A DNA stretch of 47,329 bases from Luminiphilus sp. (GTDB lineage Bacteria > Pseudomonadota > Gammaproteobacteria > Pseudomonadales > Halieaceae): positions 1-47,329 of the forward strand of contig JAQWYY010000001.1 of assembly GCA_029253705.1 (NCBI GenBank). Direction: 5' to 3'. The position numbers and the translations under genes are program-made. The first letter of the stretch is position 1. Every line of letters starts with the position of its first letter. Below the pieces are notes generated by a model. The model saw only the letters and a program-made list of their open reading frames with translations. It searched no databases and was not told where the DNA came from. Shown here in pieces: positions 16,643 to 25,972 of the stretch.

Positions 16643-17658
16643 CAGATCAGGCTCCTAGCATTGTTGAAACCGTTGAGGGAATAACCCCCGATGCGATTCC
16701 AGCTTGGGTGTTTGAACGGGAAGAGCCCCTTGTTTTACGTGGTCTGGTGGCCGATTGGCCAGCTATTCCCAAGGGGGATGGCGACCTCGAGCAGCTTGAG
16801 GGTTATCTTTCCAAGTTTTGGACGGCAAAGCCTGTGACTGCCTATGTTGCCCCTACGGAAGTGGGGGGGCGCTTTGGCTATAACGGCGCCTTCAACGGTT
16901 TCAATTTTCGCAGTGGCAATGCCCCTCTTGAGGATATTTTGCAGCGCCTGCGGGAGCAGGCAGATCCGGACAATAAAGAGCCGTTATCGATTTACGTTGG
17001 CTCTACCCCCATAGCGGGTTGGCTGCCAGGCTTTGAAAAAGCGAACGCACTAAAAATTCCGGGTGATCCTTTGGTGAATTTCTGGCTTGGCAATCGCACA
17101 ACGGTTTCGGCACATTACGATTTCCCCAGCAATGTGGCATGTGTTGTATATGGTCGCCGCGAGTTTACGCTGTTCCCCACGGATCAAATTGGCAATCTTT
17201 ACGTCGGCCCTCTCGACCGAACTCCGTCCGGACAGCCTATTAGTCTGGTCGATTTTGCGGCGCCTGATTTCGAAAAATTTCCTCGTTTTCGCGATGCCAT
17301 GGCGGTGTCTCAGCGCTGTGAGCTGGGTCCGGGAGACGCCATTTTTATTCCTAGTATGTGGTGGCACCACGTTAAGGCACTAGCAGATTGTAATTTGTTG
17401 GTGAATTACTGGTGGCTCGATCACGAGCAACACTTTGGTTCGCCATTTAATGCTTTGCTCCATGGGGTGTTATCTATTCGCCATTTGCCCGAAGCACAGC
17501 GTTTGGCGTGGCAGAAGCTGATGAATTTTTACGTATTTGAATCAGACCCGGAGGCCACCGAGCATATTCCTGATCATGCGTTGGGATGTCTGGGAGAAAT
17601 GAATAAAATTGAAGCAGATCGCCTCCGCGAAGAATTACTGAATAGATTGAAGACATAA
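16639..17658 (+). CDS. cupin-like (FIH/JmjC-type) Fe(II)/2-oxoglutarate oxygenase candidate
   Basis: 339 residues starting at GTG 16639, overlapping the SapC stop in GTGA. The cupin_8/JmjC-type fold is visible. The metal triad fits H159 and D161 (in SAHYDFPSN) and H243 or H244 (in MWWHHVKAL). The strand VVYGRREFTLFP would supply the basic residue for 2-oxoglutarate, and GPGDAIFIPSMWWHHV is the closing beta-strand typical of FIH-like hydroxylases. The N-terminal region reads EEPLVLRGLVADWPA, also typical. The enzyme would hydroxylate a protein or small-molecule substrate; which one is unknown. Its position between two halogenase-like genes suggests joint modification chemistry (inference). Confidence 0.82.
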   Translation: MTDQAPSIVETVEGITPDAIPAWVFEREEPLVLRGLVADWPAIPKGDGDLEQLEGYLSKFWTAKPVTAYVAPTEVGGRFGYNGAFNGFNFRSGNAPLEDILQRLREQADPDNKEPLSIYVGSTPIAGWLPGFEKANALKIPGDPLVNFWLGNRTTVSAHYDFPSNVACVVYGRREFTLFPTDQIGNLYVGPLDRTPSGQPISLVDFAAPDFEKFPRFRDAMAVSQRCELGPGDAIFIPSMWWHHVKALADCNLLVNYWWLDHEQHFGSPFNALLHGVLSIRHLPEAQRLAWQKLMNFYVFESDPEATEHIPDHALGCLGEMNKIEADRLREELLNRLKT

Positions 17659-17689
17659 CAGCGCCCTGCAGGCACTTGGAGTCAGTTCG

Positions 17690-19174
17690 ATGGAACATCA
17701 GAAGATCAAACACGTCGTCATAGCGGGAGGTGGTACCGCCGGGTGGATGGCGGCCGCGGCGGTAGCAAAACTGCTGGGTAAAACAGTCAAGGTCACCCTA
17801 GTAGAGTCTGAAGAAATTGGCACGGTTGGTGTTGGGGAAGCAACGATCCCAACGCTCTTGACCCTCCATGAACTGCTGAAGATTAAAGAGCAGGATTTCA
17901 TCAGCGCCGTGGGCGGCACGTTTAAGCTGGGTATTTCTTTTGAAAACTGGCACGACGTGGGTAAAGACTATATCCACTCCTTTGGTTACACCGGTAAAGA
18001 TTGTTGGGCGGCGGGTTTTCAGCATTTTTGGCTAAAAGGGAAAGAGCTGGGAATTAGCAAGGAGTTTGGTGAGTACTGTAATGAATGGGCAGCTGCCAAG
18101 CAGAATCGATTTGCGGTTTTGCCCAATCAGAATCTCAATTACGCTTATCATTTCGACTCGTCACGTTACGCTAAGTTCCTGAGAGAAATTGCAGAGGAAC
18201 ACGGCGCCGTTCGCGTTGAAGGCAAAATTGAAGCGGTACAGCAGCACGAGCAAACCGGCTTTATTACTGGGCTTCGCCTTGATAATGATCAGCAGATTGA
18301 TGGTGATTTCTTCGTTGACTGCACGGGCTTCCGAGGGCTCTTGATAGAGCAAACTTTGCATGCTGGCTACGACGACTGGCAGCATTGGTTGCCTTGCGAC
18401 AGTGCCTTGGCGGTACAAACAGAGAACGTTCAGCCACCGATCCCTTACACACGCTCTATAGCCCATGAGGCTGGGTGGCAGTGGCGGATTCCACTTCAGC
18501 ATCGCACCGGCAATGGCTTGGTGTATTGCAGTAAATTTTGGTCGCGAGACGAGGCCGAGGCGAAATTACGGGGTAATCTTGAAGGCGAAATGGTCACTGA
18601 GCCCCGGCCGATTAAGTTTCAGACCGGGACGCGGCGGCGTCACTGGGTAAAGAACTGTGTGGCTGTGGGGTTGTCCAGCGGATTCATGGAGCCTTTGGAA
18701 TCGACCAGCATTCATCTCATTCAGCGCAGTATTGTTCGGTTTATGCAGATGTTTCCCTCGGATGGGGTTCGCCAGCCGGACATTGATGAATTCAACAGTC
18801 AGATGAAGTTCGAAATCGAAAATATCCGAGATTTCATCATCCTTCATTACCATGTCACCAACCGCACCGATACGCCATTCTGGCGTCATTGTCGCACTAT
18901 GGAAATCCCAGAGTCTCTGCAACATCGTATCGATTTATTCAAGGAGACAGGGCGGGTATTCAAAGTGCCAACGGAGCTGTTTGGTGAAAATTCCTGGACG
19001 CAGGTCATGTTGGGTCAGGGCCTTAACCCGGAGCAGTATCATCCCATCGTCAACATGATGGAAGAGCAGGAGTTGCGGGATTTCCTAGGTGGAATCCACG
19101 GTTCGGTCGAGCGCCTAGTAAGCCAGCTGCCTGAGCATCAGCGGTTTATCGATCATTACTGTCGAGAGGCGTGA
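17690..19174 (+). CDS. flavin-dependent halogenase-like protein, second copy (intact motifs)
   Basis: 494 residues, ATG 17690 with TTGGAG 9 nt upstream. The FAD motif is GGGTAGW, the lysine K79 lies in GGTFKLGISFENW, the signature WQWRIP (263-268) fits WxWxIP exactly, and SSGFMEPLESTSIHL carries the family glutamate region. It is clearly paralogous to, but diverged from, the copy at 14349. The complete motif set makes this the better candidate for actual halogenation; even so, many environmental members of the family are uncharacterised. It ends the overlapping cassette; a 142-nt gap precedes the GH3 gene. Confidence 0.88.
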   Translation: MEHQKIKHVVIAGGGTAGWMAAAAVAKLLGKTVKVTLVESEEIGTVGVGEATIPTLLTLHELLKIKEQDFISAVGGTFKLGISFENWHDVGKDYIHSFGYTGKDCWAAGFQHFWLKGKELGISKEFGEYCNEWAAAKQNRFAVLPNQNLNYAYHFDSSRYAKFLREIAEEHGAVRVEGKIEAVQQHEQTGFITGLRLDNDQQIDGDFFVDCTGFRGLLIEQTLHAGYDDWQHWLPCDSALAVQTENVQPPIPYTRSIAHEAGWQWRIPLQHRTGNGLVYCSKFWSRDEAEAKLRGNLEGEMVTEPRPIKFQTGTRRRHWVKNCVAVGLSSGFMEPLESTSIHLIQRSIVRFMQMFPSDGVRQPDIDEFNSQMKFEIENIRDFIILHYHVTNRTDTPFWRHCRTMEIPESLQHRIDLFKETGRVFKVPTELFGENSWTQVMLGQGLNPEQYHPIVNMMEEQELRDFLGGIHGSVERLVSQLPEHQRFIDHYCREA

Positions 19175-19316
19175 GTTGAATCCCTTTGGCCGTGGGTTTT
19201 ATCCCTCTCGTCGCATCTGGCTAGAACATCCGAACAGCCCGCAATAATCTCTATCGTGGAGCACCTTGTCTGGAAGCAGAATAGGGCCAAATAATAATCA
19301 CTAGGTAGATGTAGAG

Positions 19317-21803
19317 ATGAGTAAGTTGCGCGTCTTCGCGGTAGTAACGCTGAGTGTTGTCTCGGTTCTTGGCGGGGTGCTGGCCGCCGGTTGTACCAGC
19401 CCATCAGAACCCTCCGTCACCTCTGATCCTGAACAAGCGGCCAAAGCACTCCTAGCGACACTTTCTTTAGAACAGAAAGTCGGCCAGATGATTCAAGGTG
19501 AGATCTCACAGGTCACTCCAGATGATTTGCGCAAATACGGCTTAGGCAGTGTTCTCAACGGTGGGGGTTCTTTTCCTGGTGGCGAAAAGCGCGCATCTAT
19601 TGATGACTGGCTAGCACTCGCAGACGCCTATTACCTCAGCTCAATTGATACCACTCAGGGCAATGCGGGTATTCCTGTTATTTGGGGCACTGATGCAGTG
19701 CATGGGCATAACAATGTCGTGGGTGCCACTATATTTCCGCACAACATTGGCTTGGGTGCTGCAGGTGATCCTACTTTGGTGGCAGCCATTAGTGGCGCTA
19801 CAGCTCGAGAAGTGAAGGCTACCGGTATCGACTGGATTTTCGCGCCTACTGTGGCGGTTGCTCGAGATTATCGTTGGGGGCGAACCTACGAATCTTATAG
19901 TTCCGACGCTGCTGTGGTGGCTTCTTATGCGGGTGGCATGGTTGAGGCAATGCAAGCGGAGGGTATCGTAGCAACAACGAAACACTTTGTTGGTGACGGT
20001 GCAACGGTCTCTGGTGTTGACCGAGGCGATACACGGTTAGCGCTAGAGGAGTTAATCGAAGTGCACGGCGCTGGGTACAAGCCAGCTATTGCTGCTGGCG
20101 TACAAACGGTAATGGCATCGTTTAACAGCTGGAACGGAGAGAAGGTGCACGGCAACAAAGCGTTGCTAACAGACGTATTGCGAGGTGACCTCGGATTTGA
20201 TGGCTTCGTGGTGAGCGACTGGAATGGCATTGGCGAAGTTGAAGGCTGTACCGATGATGACTGTCCGCAAGCCATCAATGCTGGCATTGATATGGTTATG
20301 GTGCCGCAGGATTGGCGGTCGGCACTGGATAATTTGGTTGCTCAAGTACGAGCCGGCGTTGTGTCGGAAGCTCGGATTGATGAGGCAGTGCTGCGCATCT
20401 TGAAAATTAAGTTTGCGTCCGGCCTCATGGAGCGAGGTCTGCCATCGAAAATAGGACGGCCATTACAGTCGCAGGTGGGCAGTCAAGACCACCGCGCCTT
20501 AGCGAGAGAAGCTGTGCGTCGTTCGTTGGTCTTGCTGAAGAACGAAAAGGGTTTATTACCTCTTGATCCGGCGGGTCAATACCTGGTTGTGGGTGAGGGC
20601 GCTGACAATATTGGCATGCAGTCTGGCGGGTGGACGATTAGCTGGCAGGGAACCGGGAATTCTAATGAAGATTTTCCTAACGGTACTTCGTTACTCGATG
20701 GCTTTGTTGAACAAGTTTCCAAGGCTGGGGGTAAGGTCTATCACAATGAGCCTATTCCTGATGGAGTAGAGATTGATGGCGTGATTGCAGTGTTTGGCGA
20801 AACGCCTTACGCGGAAATGCAGGGGGATATTTCCTCTTTGGCATGGCAACAGCCAGATTTCTCAGATCTTGCGCTGTTAAAGCAATACCAAGCCCAAGGC
20901 CTCTCGATAGTCTCGGTTTTTCTGTCTGGCAGGCCATTGTGGGTAAACCGTGAAATCAATGCTTCGTCAGCTTTCGTTGCTGCTTGGCTGCCGGGCAGTG
21001 AGGGGGCTGGTGTTGCGGAGGTCCTATTCCGAAACCCTGACGGTTCGGTACAAAATGAATTTGTCGGGCGCTTGCCGATGTCATGGCCTAGTGCCGATAT
21101 TCACGCAAACGACAGAAGCCTTGCGGTTGTAGATACGGCATTCTCTCGAGGTTATGGGCTTACCACCGAGGCTGTGGAAACGGTCGCTGCACTACCCGAA
21201 GCGCCCCGTGGCGAAGCATTGTCCCTTGATCGTCCTGTGTTTGCCGGTGGCGCGCGCGGACCTTGGCGCCTCTACCTAGGCAATGAGCTCGATTGGGCGG
21301 TTGCTAGTGGGCCCCGTGGGGGCGCGACTCGGGATGAACAGCTGGCAGTTTCAGTTATTGATCACCGTGTGCAGGAGGATGCCAGGCGGCTGGAGTGGAG
21401 CGGTAATGGAGGTCGATCCAGTCAGGTTTATTTCCGTACCGACAACCCCATCAATGTCTCTGATTTGAGCACTTCGGGTGGGGCGATGGTGTTTGAGATT
21501 CGTCTGGGCCAGCAACCTATTGAGCCGGTGAAACTCCGCATGGATTGTTTGTGGCCATGCAGTGGTGAGCTGGATGTTACGCAGCAGTTTGAGGACCTTG
21601 AGCTTGCGGCGTGGCACCGATTGGCGATACCGCTTGCCTGCTTTGAAGCGGCCGGTACTGATATGAGCGCTGTGGATGTGCCGTTTCTGATGAGTACTTC
21701 AGGGGCATTTAGCGTTGATCTTGCTGAGGTGACTCTGGTTGAAAAAATTTCCGAAGCGAGCTTGTTGAGCTGCCCCATAAAAGAAGTAGCTAGCCTAAAC
21801 TAG
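19317..21803 (+). CDS. GH3 exo-beta-glucanase/beta-glucosidase lipoprotein
   Basis: 828 residues. The signal peptide ends in a lipobox (VLAAGC), so the protein is a lipoprotein of the periplasm or outer membrane. The GH3 N-terminal TIM barrel carries IWGTDAVHGHNNVVG and KHFVGDG, and the catalytic nucleophile is D301 in VVSDWNG. The GH3 C-terminal domain follows (REAVRRSLVLLKNEKGLLPLD ... IAVFGETPYAEMQGD). An extra C-terminal beta-sandwich (about 640-810, VIDHRVQEDARRLEWSGNGG) resembles the ExoP-type domain of marine exo-1,3/1,4-glucanases. It would release glucose from laminarin or mixed-link glucan ends. It is followed by the symporter after 15 nt. Confidence 0.93.
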   Translation: MSKLRVFAVVTLSVVSVLGGVLAAGCTSPSEPSVTSDPEQAAKALLATLSLEQKVGQMIQGEISQVTPDDLRKYGLGSVLNGGGSFPGGEKRASIDDWLALADAYYLSSIDTTQGNAGIPVIWGTDAVHGHNNVVGATIFPHNIGLGAAGDPTLVAAISGATAREVKATGIDWIFAPTVAVARDYRWGRTYESYSSDAAVVASYAGGMVEAMQAEGIVATTKHFVGDGATVSGVDRGDTRLALEELIEVHGAGYKPAIAAGVQTVMASFNSWNGEKVHGNKALLTDVLRGDLGFDGFVVSDWNGIGEVEGCTDDDCPQAINAGIDMVMVPQDWRSALDNLVAQVRAGVVSEARIDEAVLRILKIKFASGLMERGLPSKIGRPLQSQVGSQDHRALAREAVRRSLVLLKNEKGLLPLDPAGQYLVVGEGADNIGMQSGGWTISWQGTGNSNEDFPNGTSLLDGFVEQVSKAGGKVYHNEPIPDGVEIDGVIAVFGETPYAEMQGDISSLAWQQPDFSDLALLKQYQAQGLSIVSVFLSGRPLWVNREINASSAFVAAWLPGSEGAGVAEVLFRNPDGSVQNEFVGRLPMSWPSADIHANDRSLAVVDTAFSRGYGLTTEAVETVAALPEAPRGEALSLDRPVFAGGARGPWRLYLGNELDWAVASGPRGGATRDEQLAVSVIDHRVQEDARRLEWSGNGGRSSQVYFRTDNPINVSDLSTSGGAMVFEIRLGQQPIEPVKLRMDCLWPCSGELDVTQQFEDLELAAWHRLAIPLACFEAAGTDMSAVDVPFLMSTSGAFSVDLAEVTLVEKISEASLLSCPIKEVASLN

Positions 21804-21818
21804 AGCGGGTATTAACCT

Positions 21819-23378
21819 ATGCTGTCATCACTAGATATTACTATTGTTGTCATTTACGCCATCGCTTTGTTTGGCTTGGCCCAGTGGGTATCTCGGGAAA
21901 AACCCGGGCACCAGAAAGACGCGTCAGATTACTTTCTCGCGGGCAAGTCGTTGCCTTGGTGGGCGATAGGGGCGTCACTGATCGCGGCTAATATTTCGGC
22001 AGAGCAGATTATTGGTATGTCAGGCTCGGGCTATGCTATTGGCCTTGCGATCGCTTCGTATGAATGGATGGCAGCCATCACGCTTATTCTCGTGGGTAAG
22101 TTTTTACTTCCGGTCTTTTTGAAAACCGGCATTTACACAATGCCGCAATTTTTGGAGCAACGTTACGACCATCGTGTTAGAACCGTGATGGCCAGTTTTT
22201 GGCTGGGTGTCTATGTCTTTGTGAACCTGACCTCTATTTTGTGGTTGGGAGCCCTGGCAATTAATACTGTGGCAGGGGTCGATTTGACCCTGGGTTTGGT
22301 GCTGCTGGGACTTTTTGCGGTGTCGTATTCCTTGTATGGCGGCCTTAAAGCGGTAGCGCTGACCGATATCGTTCAAGTGGTGTTATTGGTGGCAGGTGGC
22401 CTCATGATCGCGGCGATTCTTTTGGAGAAGGTGTCAGAAGGCTCCGGTGTAGTTCAGGGGTTCGTAATGCTTATGGACACCGTGCCAGATCGCTTTGACA
22501 TGATCCTTGCTAAGGATCACCCGCATTACATGAGTTTGCCGGGAATCTCTGTTTTGATTGGCGGTATGTGGGTTATGAATGTCTCCTACTGGGGTTTCAA
22601 TCAATACATCATTCAACGAGCCCTAGCCGCTAAAAGTGTGAGCGAGGCCCAAAAAGGAATCGCTTTCGCCGCTTTTTTGAAGCTGCTGATGCCTCTCATT
22701 GTTGTTTTGCCCGGAATTGCCATGTTCGCACTGAACGCTGACTTGGCCACCCCCGATCAGGCTTACCCCTCGGCCATGGCTTTGTTGCCTACGGGTATAA
22801 AGGGGCTGGTCTTCGCCGCTTTGCTGGCGGCTATTGTGTCGTCACTGGCGTCAATGTGTAACAGTATTTCAACGATTTTCACCGTTGATCTATTGCCTTC
22901 GATGGTCTCCGAGACTTGGTTGGAACGGAACCGAGTTTTCAGTGGTCGTGTTACTGCATTGGTGGCTATGGCCATTGCTATGGCAGCTGCACAGCCATTG
23001 CTCGGTAATTTTGATCAGGCTTTTCAGTACATTCAAGAGTTCACAGGGTTCTTTACGCCGGGCATTGTCGCGATCTTTTTGTTGGGTATGTTTTGGAGCA
23101 AAACCACAGCGACTGGCGCTTTGCTTGCCGCTGTCGGTTCGGCAGTTTTGTCTTTGGCGATGAAGCTTCTTTTACCTACGCTGCCATTTATCGATCGAGT
23201 AGGCATTGTTTTCTTATTATGCGTTGGTATCGCTGTGGTTTGGTCCTTGGCAAGACCTCAGCCGCAACCTGGTTACATTCAACCCTCCGGAGTGAGCTTT
23301 TCAACTACCAATGGCTTTAATGCAGCGGCCGTTGTAGTGACGTGCATATTGGCATTTTTCTATACAACTTGGTGGTAA
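21819..23378 (+). CDS. sodium/solute symporter (SSS family, SGLT-like)
   Basis: 519-residue inner-membrane protein with about 13-14 transmembrane segments. The SSS hallmark region reads DYFLAGKSLPWWAIGASLIAANISAEQIIGMSGSGYA (about 37-73), which includes conserved TM1/TM2 residues of SGLT-like carriers, and QFLEQRYDHRVR follows. LKAVALTDIVQVVLLVAGG and the GIKGLVFAALLAAIVSSLASMCNSISTIFTVDL stretch (Na+-binding TM8 region) are also typical. It should import the glucose or short oligosaccharide made by the flanking GH3 and GH16 enzymes, driven by sodium, which suits a marine cell. It lies 15 nt after GH3 and 4 nt before GH16. Confidence 0.92.
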   Translation: MLSSLDITIVVIYAIALFGLAQWVSREKPGHQKDASDYFLAGKSLPWWAIGASLIAANISAEQIIGMSGSGYAIGLAIASYEWMAAITLILVGKFLLPVFLKTGIYTMPQFLEQRYDHRVRTVMASFWLGVYVFVNLTSILWLGALAINTVAGVDLTLGLVLLGLFAVSYSLYGGLKAVALTDIVQVVLLVAGGLMIAAILLEKVSEGSGVVQGFVMLMDTVPDRFDMILAKDHPHYMSLPGISVLIGGMWVMNVSYWGFNQYIIQRALAAKSVSEAQKGIAFAAFLKLLMPLIVVLPGIAMFALNADLATPDQAYPSAMALLPTGIKGLVFAALLAAIVSSLASMCNSISTIFTVDLLPSMVSETWLERNRVFSGRVTALVAMAIAMAAAQPLLGNFDQAFQYIQEFTGFFTPGIVAIFLLGMFWSKTTATGALLAAVGSAVLSLAMKLLLPTLPFIDRVGIVFLLCVGIAVVWSLARPQPQPGYIQPSGVSFSTTNGFNAAAVVVTCILAFFYTTWW

Positions 23379-23382
23379 AATT

Positions 23383-24186
23383 TTGAGACGAGGGCCTACA
23401 CACTTTACTTGCCTTATTTTGGCGATAGCGCTGAGCCAAAACGTTTTGGCTGGGCCTGAGCAGTGTGCACCGACTTTGGTCGAGAATTTCGACAGTGAGG
23501 TGGACTCTTCCATCTGGCGTATTGTCGAGGGTAATGGTTGCGATATCGGCCTATGCGGCTGGGGTAACAACGAAGTCCAGCACTACGCTCAACAAGCTGT
23601 TCGGGTTGCTAATGGCGCGCTAGCCATCACGGTGACCGAAGAAAACGGCCATATTACGTCTGGCAAGTTGGTAAGCGAAGGTCTCTTCAGCCAGCAGTAT
23701 GGTCGATTTGAAGCGCGTATCAACTTACCCAGCGGGCGCGGTCTGTGGCCTGCATTTTGGATGATGCCGCAAAGTGACAGTGCATGGCCTCTGGCCGGCG
23801 AGATAGATATTATGGAATGGACCGGTAACGAGCCTAATCGCCTTATCGGCGCAGCCCATTTTGGACCTTTGCCGCCCAATAATGTGCACTACAGTGAAAC
23901 TTTATTGGTGCCCACGCCGTGGAATGAAGGCTGGCACCAGTTCGCGGTAGTGTGGTCACCTGAACTTATCCAGTGGGAGATTGACGGGCGCATTCACAGC
24001 ACTATGTCGCCGCCCGATGTTATGCCGCACCCGTGGGTATTTAACCAAGTTCCGTTCTATCTTATTCTTAACGTGGCTGTTGGTGGGACCCTCGGCGGTG
24101 AGGTTCATGTGCAAGACTTACCCGCCACGATGCTGGTCGATTGGGTCAAGGTTTACCCATCTGATTGCAGCCAAGAAGATCTCTGA
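23383..24186 (+). CDS. GH16 endo-beta-1,3-glucanase (laminarinase-type), secreted
   Basis: 267 residues starting at TTG 23383, four bases after the symporter stop; there is no ATG ahead of the signal peptide (RRGPTHFTCLILAIALSQNVLAG), and GGTGG lies upstream. The GH16 catalytic motif is EIDIME (E140, D142, E145) followed by WTGNEPN, the laminarinase type of this family. GWGNNEVQHYA and GRFEARINLPSGRGLWPAFWMMP are also typical, as are the C-terminal VGG and MLVDWVKVYP. Catalytic domain only, no carbohydrate-binding module. It would cut laminarin internally before import. Last gene of the locus; a 478-nt gap follows. Confidence 0.94.
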   Translation: MRRGPTHFTCLILAIALSQNVLAGPEQCAPTLVENFDSEVDSSIWRIVEGNGCDIGLCGWGNNEVQHYAQQAVRVANGALAITVTEENGHITSGKLVSEGLFSQQYGRFEARINLPSGRGLWPAFWMMPQSDSAWPLAGEIDIMEWTGNEPNRLIGAAHFGPLPPNNVHYSETLLVPTPWNEGWHQFAVVWSPELIQWEIDGRIHSTMSPPDVMPHPWVFNQVPFYLILNVAVGGTLGGEVHVQDLPATMLVDWVKVYPSDCSQEDL

Positions 24187-24664
24187 AGCCTATTACTGCT
24201 GGAGCTTAGTGCGCTACCGGCGTAAGGCGCTGTCAGTGCTAAGTTAGGCGCTTAATGTACGCTCAGCAGGTGGTAGTTTGCAGCGCAGTTGTACTGGAAC
24301 GTTTAGACGTAGAGACGTGTCCAGAGGTTGGAATCTCGACGAAGATCACCTGATCCCCTCAGTTCTTTATACTTCCCCCTTGGGAAGCTTCAGGCGCCAC
24401 AACTACCCCCTGATATGAACAAATGCCGAATTAGCGGGAATGTTGCCAATGCATTCCCAACCAAGCCAACGAAAGTACTAGTTCGCATTATCGCGTTATC
24501 CTCTTATAGGGGAAGGTGAGGATGGGCTAGAATAGGTCGCTCGGAGTTGACGCACGCACAACGCTTCCGCGGTATATTGTGTGTTCAGTAAAGCGGCGTT
24601 GTTTTATAAAAGTAAACGCCGCCACAGGCGCGCATCATTTTTTTGACAAATCAGGATAGAAACC
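24187..24664 (+). promoter_or_regulatory. 478-nt intergenic region upstream of glyA with two inverted repeats
   Basis: I see no convincing gene here. GGGAATG (24436-24442) and CATTCCC (24452-24458) form a 7-bp inverted repeat with a 9-nt spacer, a possible operator. TTGACG (24547-24552) and TATATT (24573-24578) resemble promoter boxes but are 20 nt apart. GCGGCGTT (24593-24600) pairs with AACGCCGC (24615-24622), enclosing TTTTATAAAA, and a T7 run follows about 13 nt later, in the presumed glyA leader. The glyA ribosome-binding site AGGA lies just before the gene. No strong terminator is visible after GH16. Confidence 0.45.
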
Positions 24665-25963
24665 ATGAATCAAGCGGCATCCCAGCCTTCGAACTTTCTG
24701 GATGGCGACGTGCAATCCATCGCGGCTTTTGATCCAGACCTTTGGGAGGCTATGCGTTCAGAGACGCGGCGCCAAGAGGAGCACATCGAGCTGATCGCCT
24801 CGGAGAACTACGCCAGTCCTCGTGTGCTTGAGGCGCAGGGTTCGGCTTTAACCAACAAATACGCAGAGGGCTATCCAGGGAAACGCTATTACGGTGGCTG
24901 TGAGTTTGTCGATGTGGCAGAAGAATTGGCGATTGACCGAGCCAAGAAGCTCTTTGGCGCGGCGTATGCGAACGTCCAGCCTCATTCAGGCTCCAGTGCT
25001 AACATTGCGGTTTACCACGCATTGCTCGAGCCCGGTGATACGGTGATGGGGATGAGCTTAGCTGACGGCGGACACCTGACCCATGGTGCATCGGTTAATT
25101 TTTCGGGAAAAATTTATAAGGCTGTACAGTACGGCATTGACCACGACACGGGCCTGATAAATTACGACGCCCTGATGGAATTGGCCAAAACCCACAAACC
25201 TAAGCTCATTATTGGCGGTTTCTCGGCCTACAGCCGAATCATGGATTGGGCAAAATTCCGAGAGATAGCGGATGCAGTGGGTGCCTATCTGCTGGTAGAC
25301 ATGGCCCATGTGGCGGGTTTAGTGGCTGCGGGGGTTTACCCCTCACCTATGCCCTATGCCGATGTTGTGACCTCGACGACACACAAAACCCTGCGAGGCC
25401 CCCGCAGCGGCATTATTTTGGCCAAAGATGACGAGGCGCTCCACAAAAAGCTTAACAGTGCGGTATTCCCCGGTGCTCAAGGTGGCCCACTGATGCATGT
25501 TATTGCTGCCAAAGCGGTGGCTTTTAAAGAGGCAATGGAGCCCGACTTTGCTGATTATCAACGCCAGGTTGTCAAAAATGCCCAGGCGATGGCAGCAACA
25601 TTTATGGAGCGCGGGCACAAAATTGTCTCTGGCGGCACTGACAATCACCTTATGCTACTAGACCTTATTGGTAAGTCGTATACCGGCAAGGATGCTGATG
25701 CAGCCTTGGGAGAGGCTTACATCACGGTTAATAAAAATGCGGTTCCCAATGATCCTCGCTCGCCTTTTGTTACCTCCGGCTTGCGTTTGGGGACACCGGC
25801 AATAACTACCCGTGGTTTCTCTGAAGCCGATACAACTCAGCTGACCCACTGGATATGTGACGTGCTGGCTGCGCTAGAGACTGACACGGGCGATACAGTA
25901 ATCCCCGAAGTTCGTGGCAAGGTGCTGGAAATTTGCGGTCGCTTGCCCGTTTACACCCGTTAG
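24665..25963 (+). CDS. glyA: serine hydroxymethyltransferase
   Basis: 432-residue PLP enzyme interconverting serine and glycine with tetrahydrofolate, the main source of one-carbon units. Motifs: [47 protein letters not shown], and the PLP lysine in [16 protein letters not shown]. The N terminus has a few extra residues ([19 protein letters not shown]) compared with the shortest homologues. The gene is followed after 9 nt by nrdR, an arrangement common in gammaproteobacteria. The 5' leader may fold into a hairpin (see the preceding entry). Confidence 0.98.
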   Translation: MNQAASQPSNFLDGDVQSIAAFDPDLWEAMRSETRRQEEHIELIASENYASPRVLEAQGSALTNKYAEGYPGKRYYGGCEFVDVAEELAIDRAKKLFGAAYANVQPHSGSSANIAVYHALLEPGDTVMGMSLADGGHLTHGASVNFSGKIYKAVQYGIDHDTGLINYDALMELAKTHKPKLIIGGFSAYSRIMDWAKFREIADAVGAYLLVDMAHVAGLVAAGVYPSPMPYADVVTSTTHKTLRGPRSGIILAKDDEALHKKLNSAVFPGAQGGPLMHVIAAKAVAFKEAMEPDFADYQRQVVKNAQAMAATFMERGHKIVSGGTDNHLMLLDLIGKSYTGKDADAALGEAYITVNKNAVPNDPRSPFVTSGLRLGTPAITTRGFSEADTTQLTHWICDVLAALETDTGDTVIPEVRGKVLEICGRLPVYTR

Positions 25964-25972
25964 AGGTCTGCT

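Noticed and set aside
24328-24519. 63-codon ORF in the gap before glyA
   Set aside because: No ribosome-binding site, no recognisable motif, low-complexity start; it overlaps the operator-like inverted repeat.
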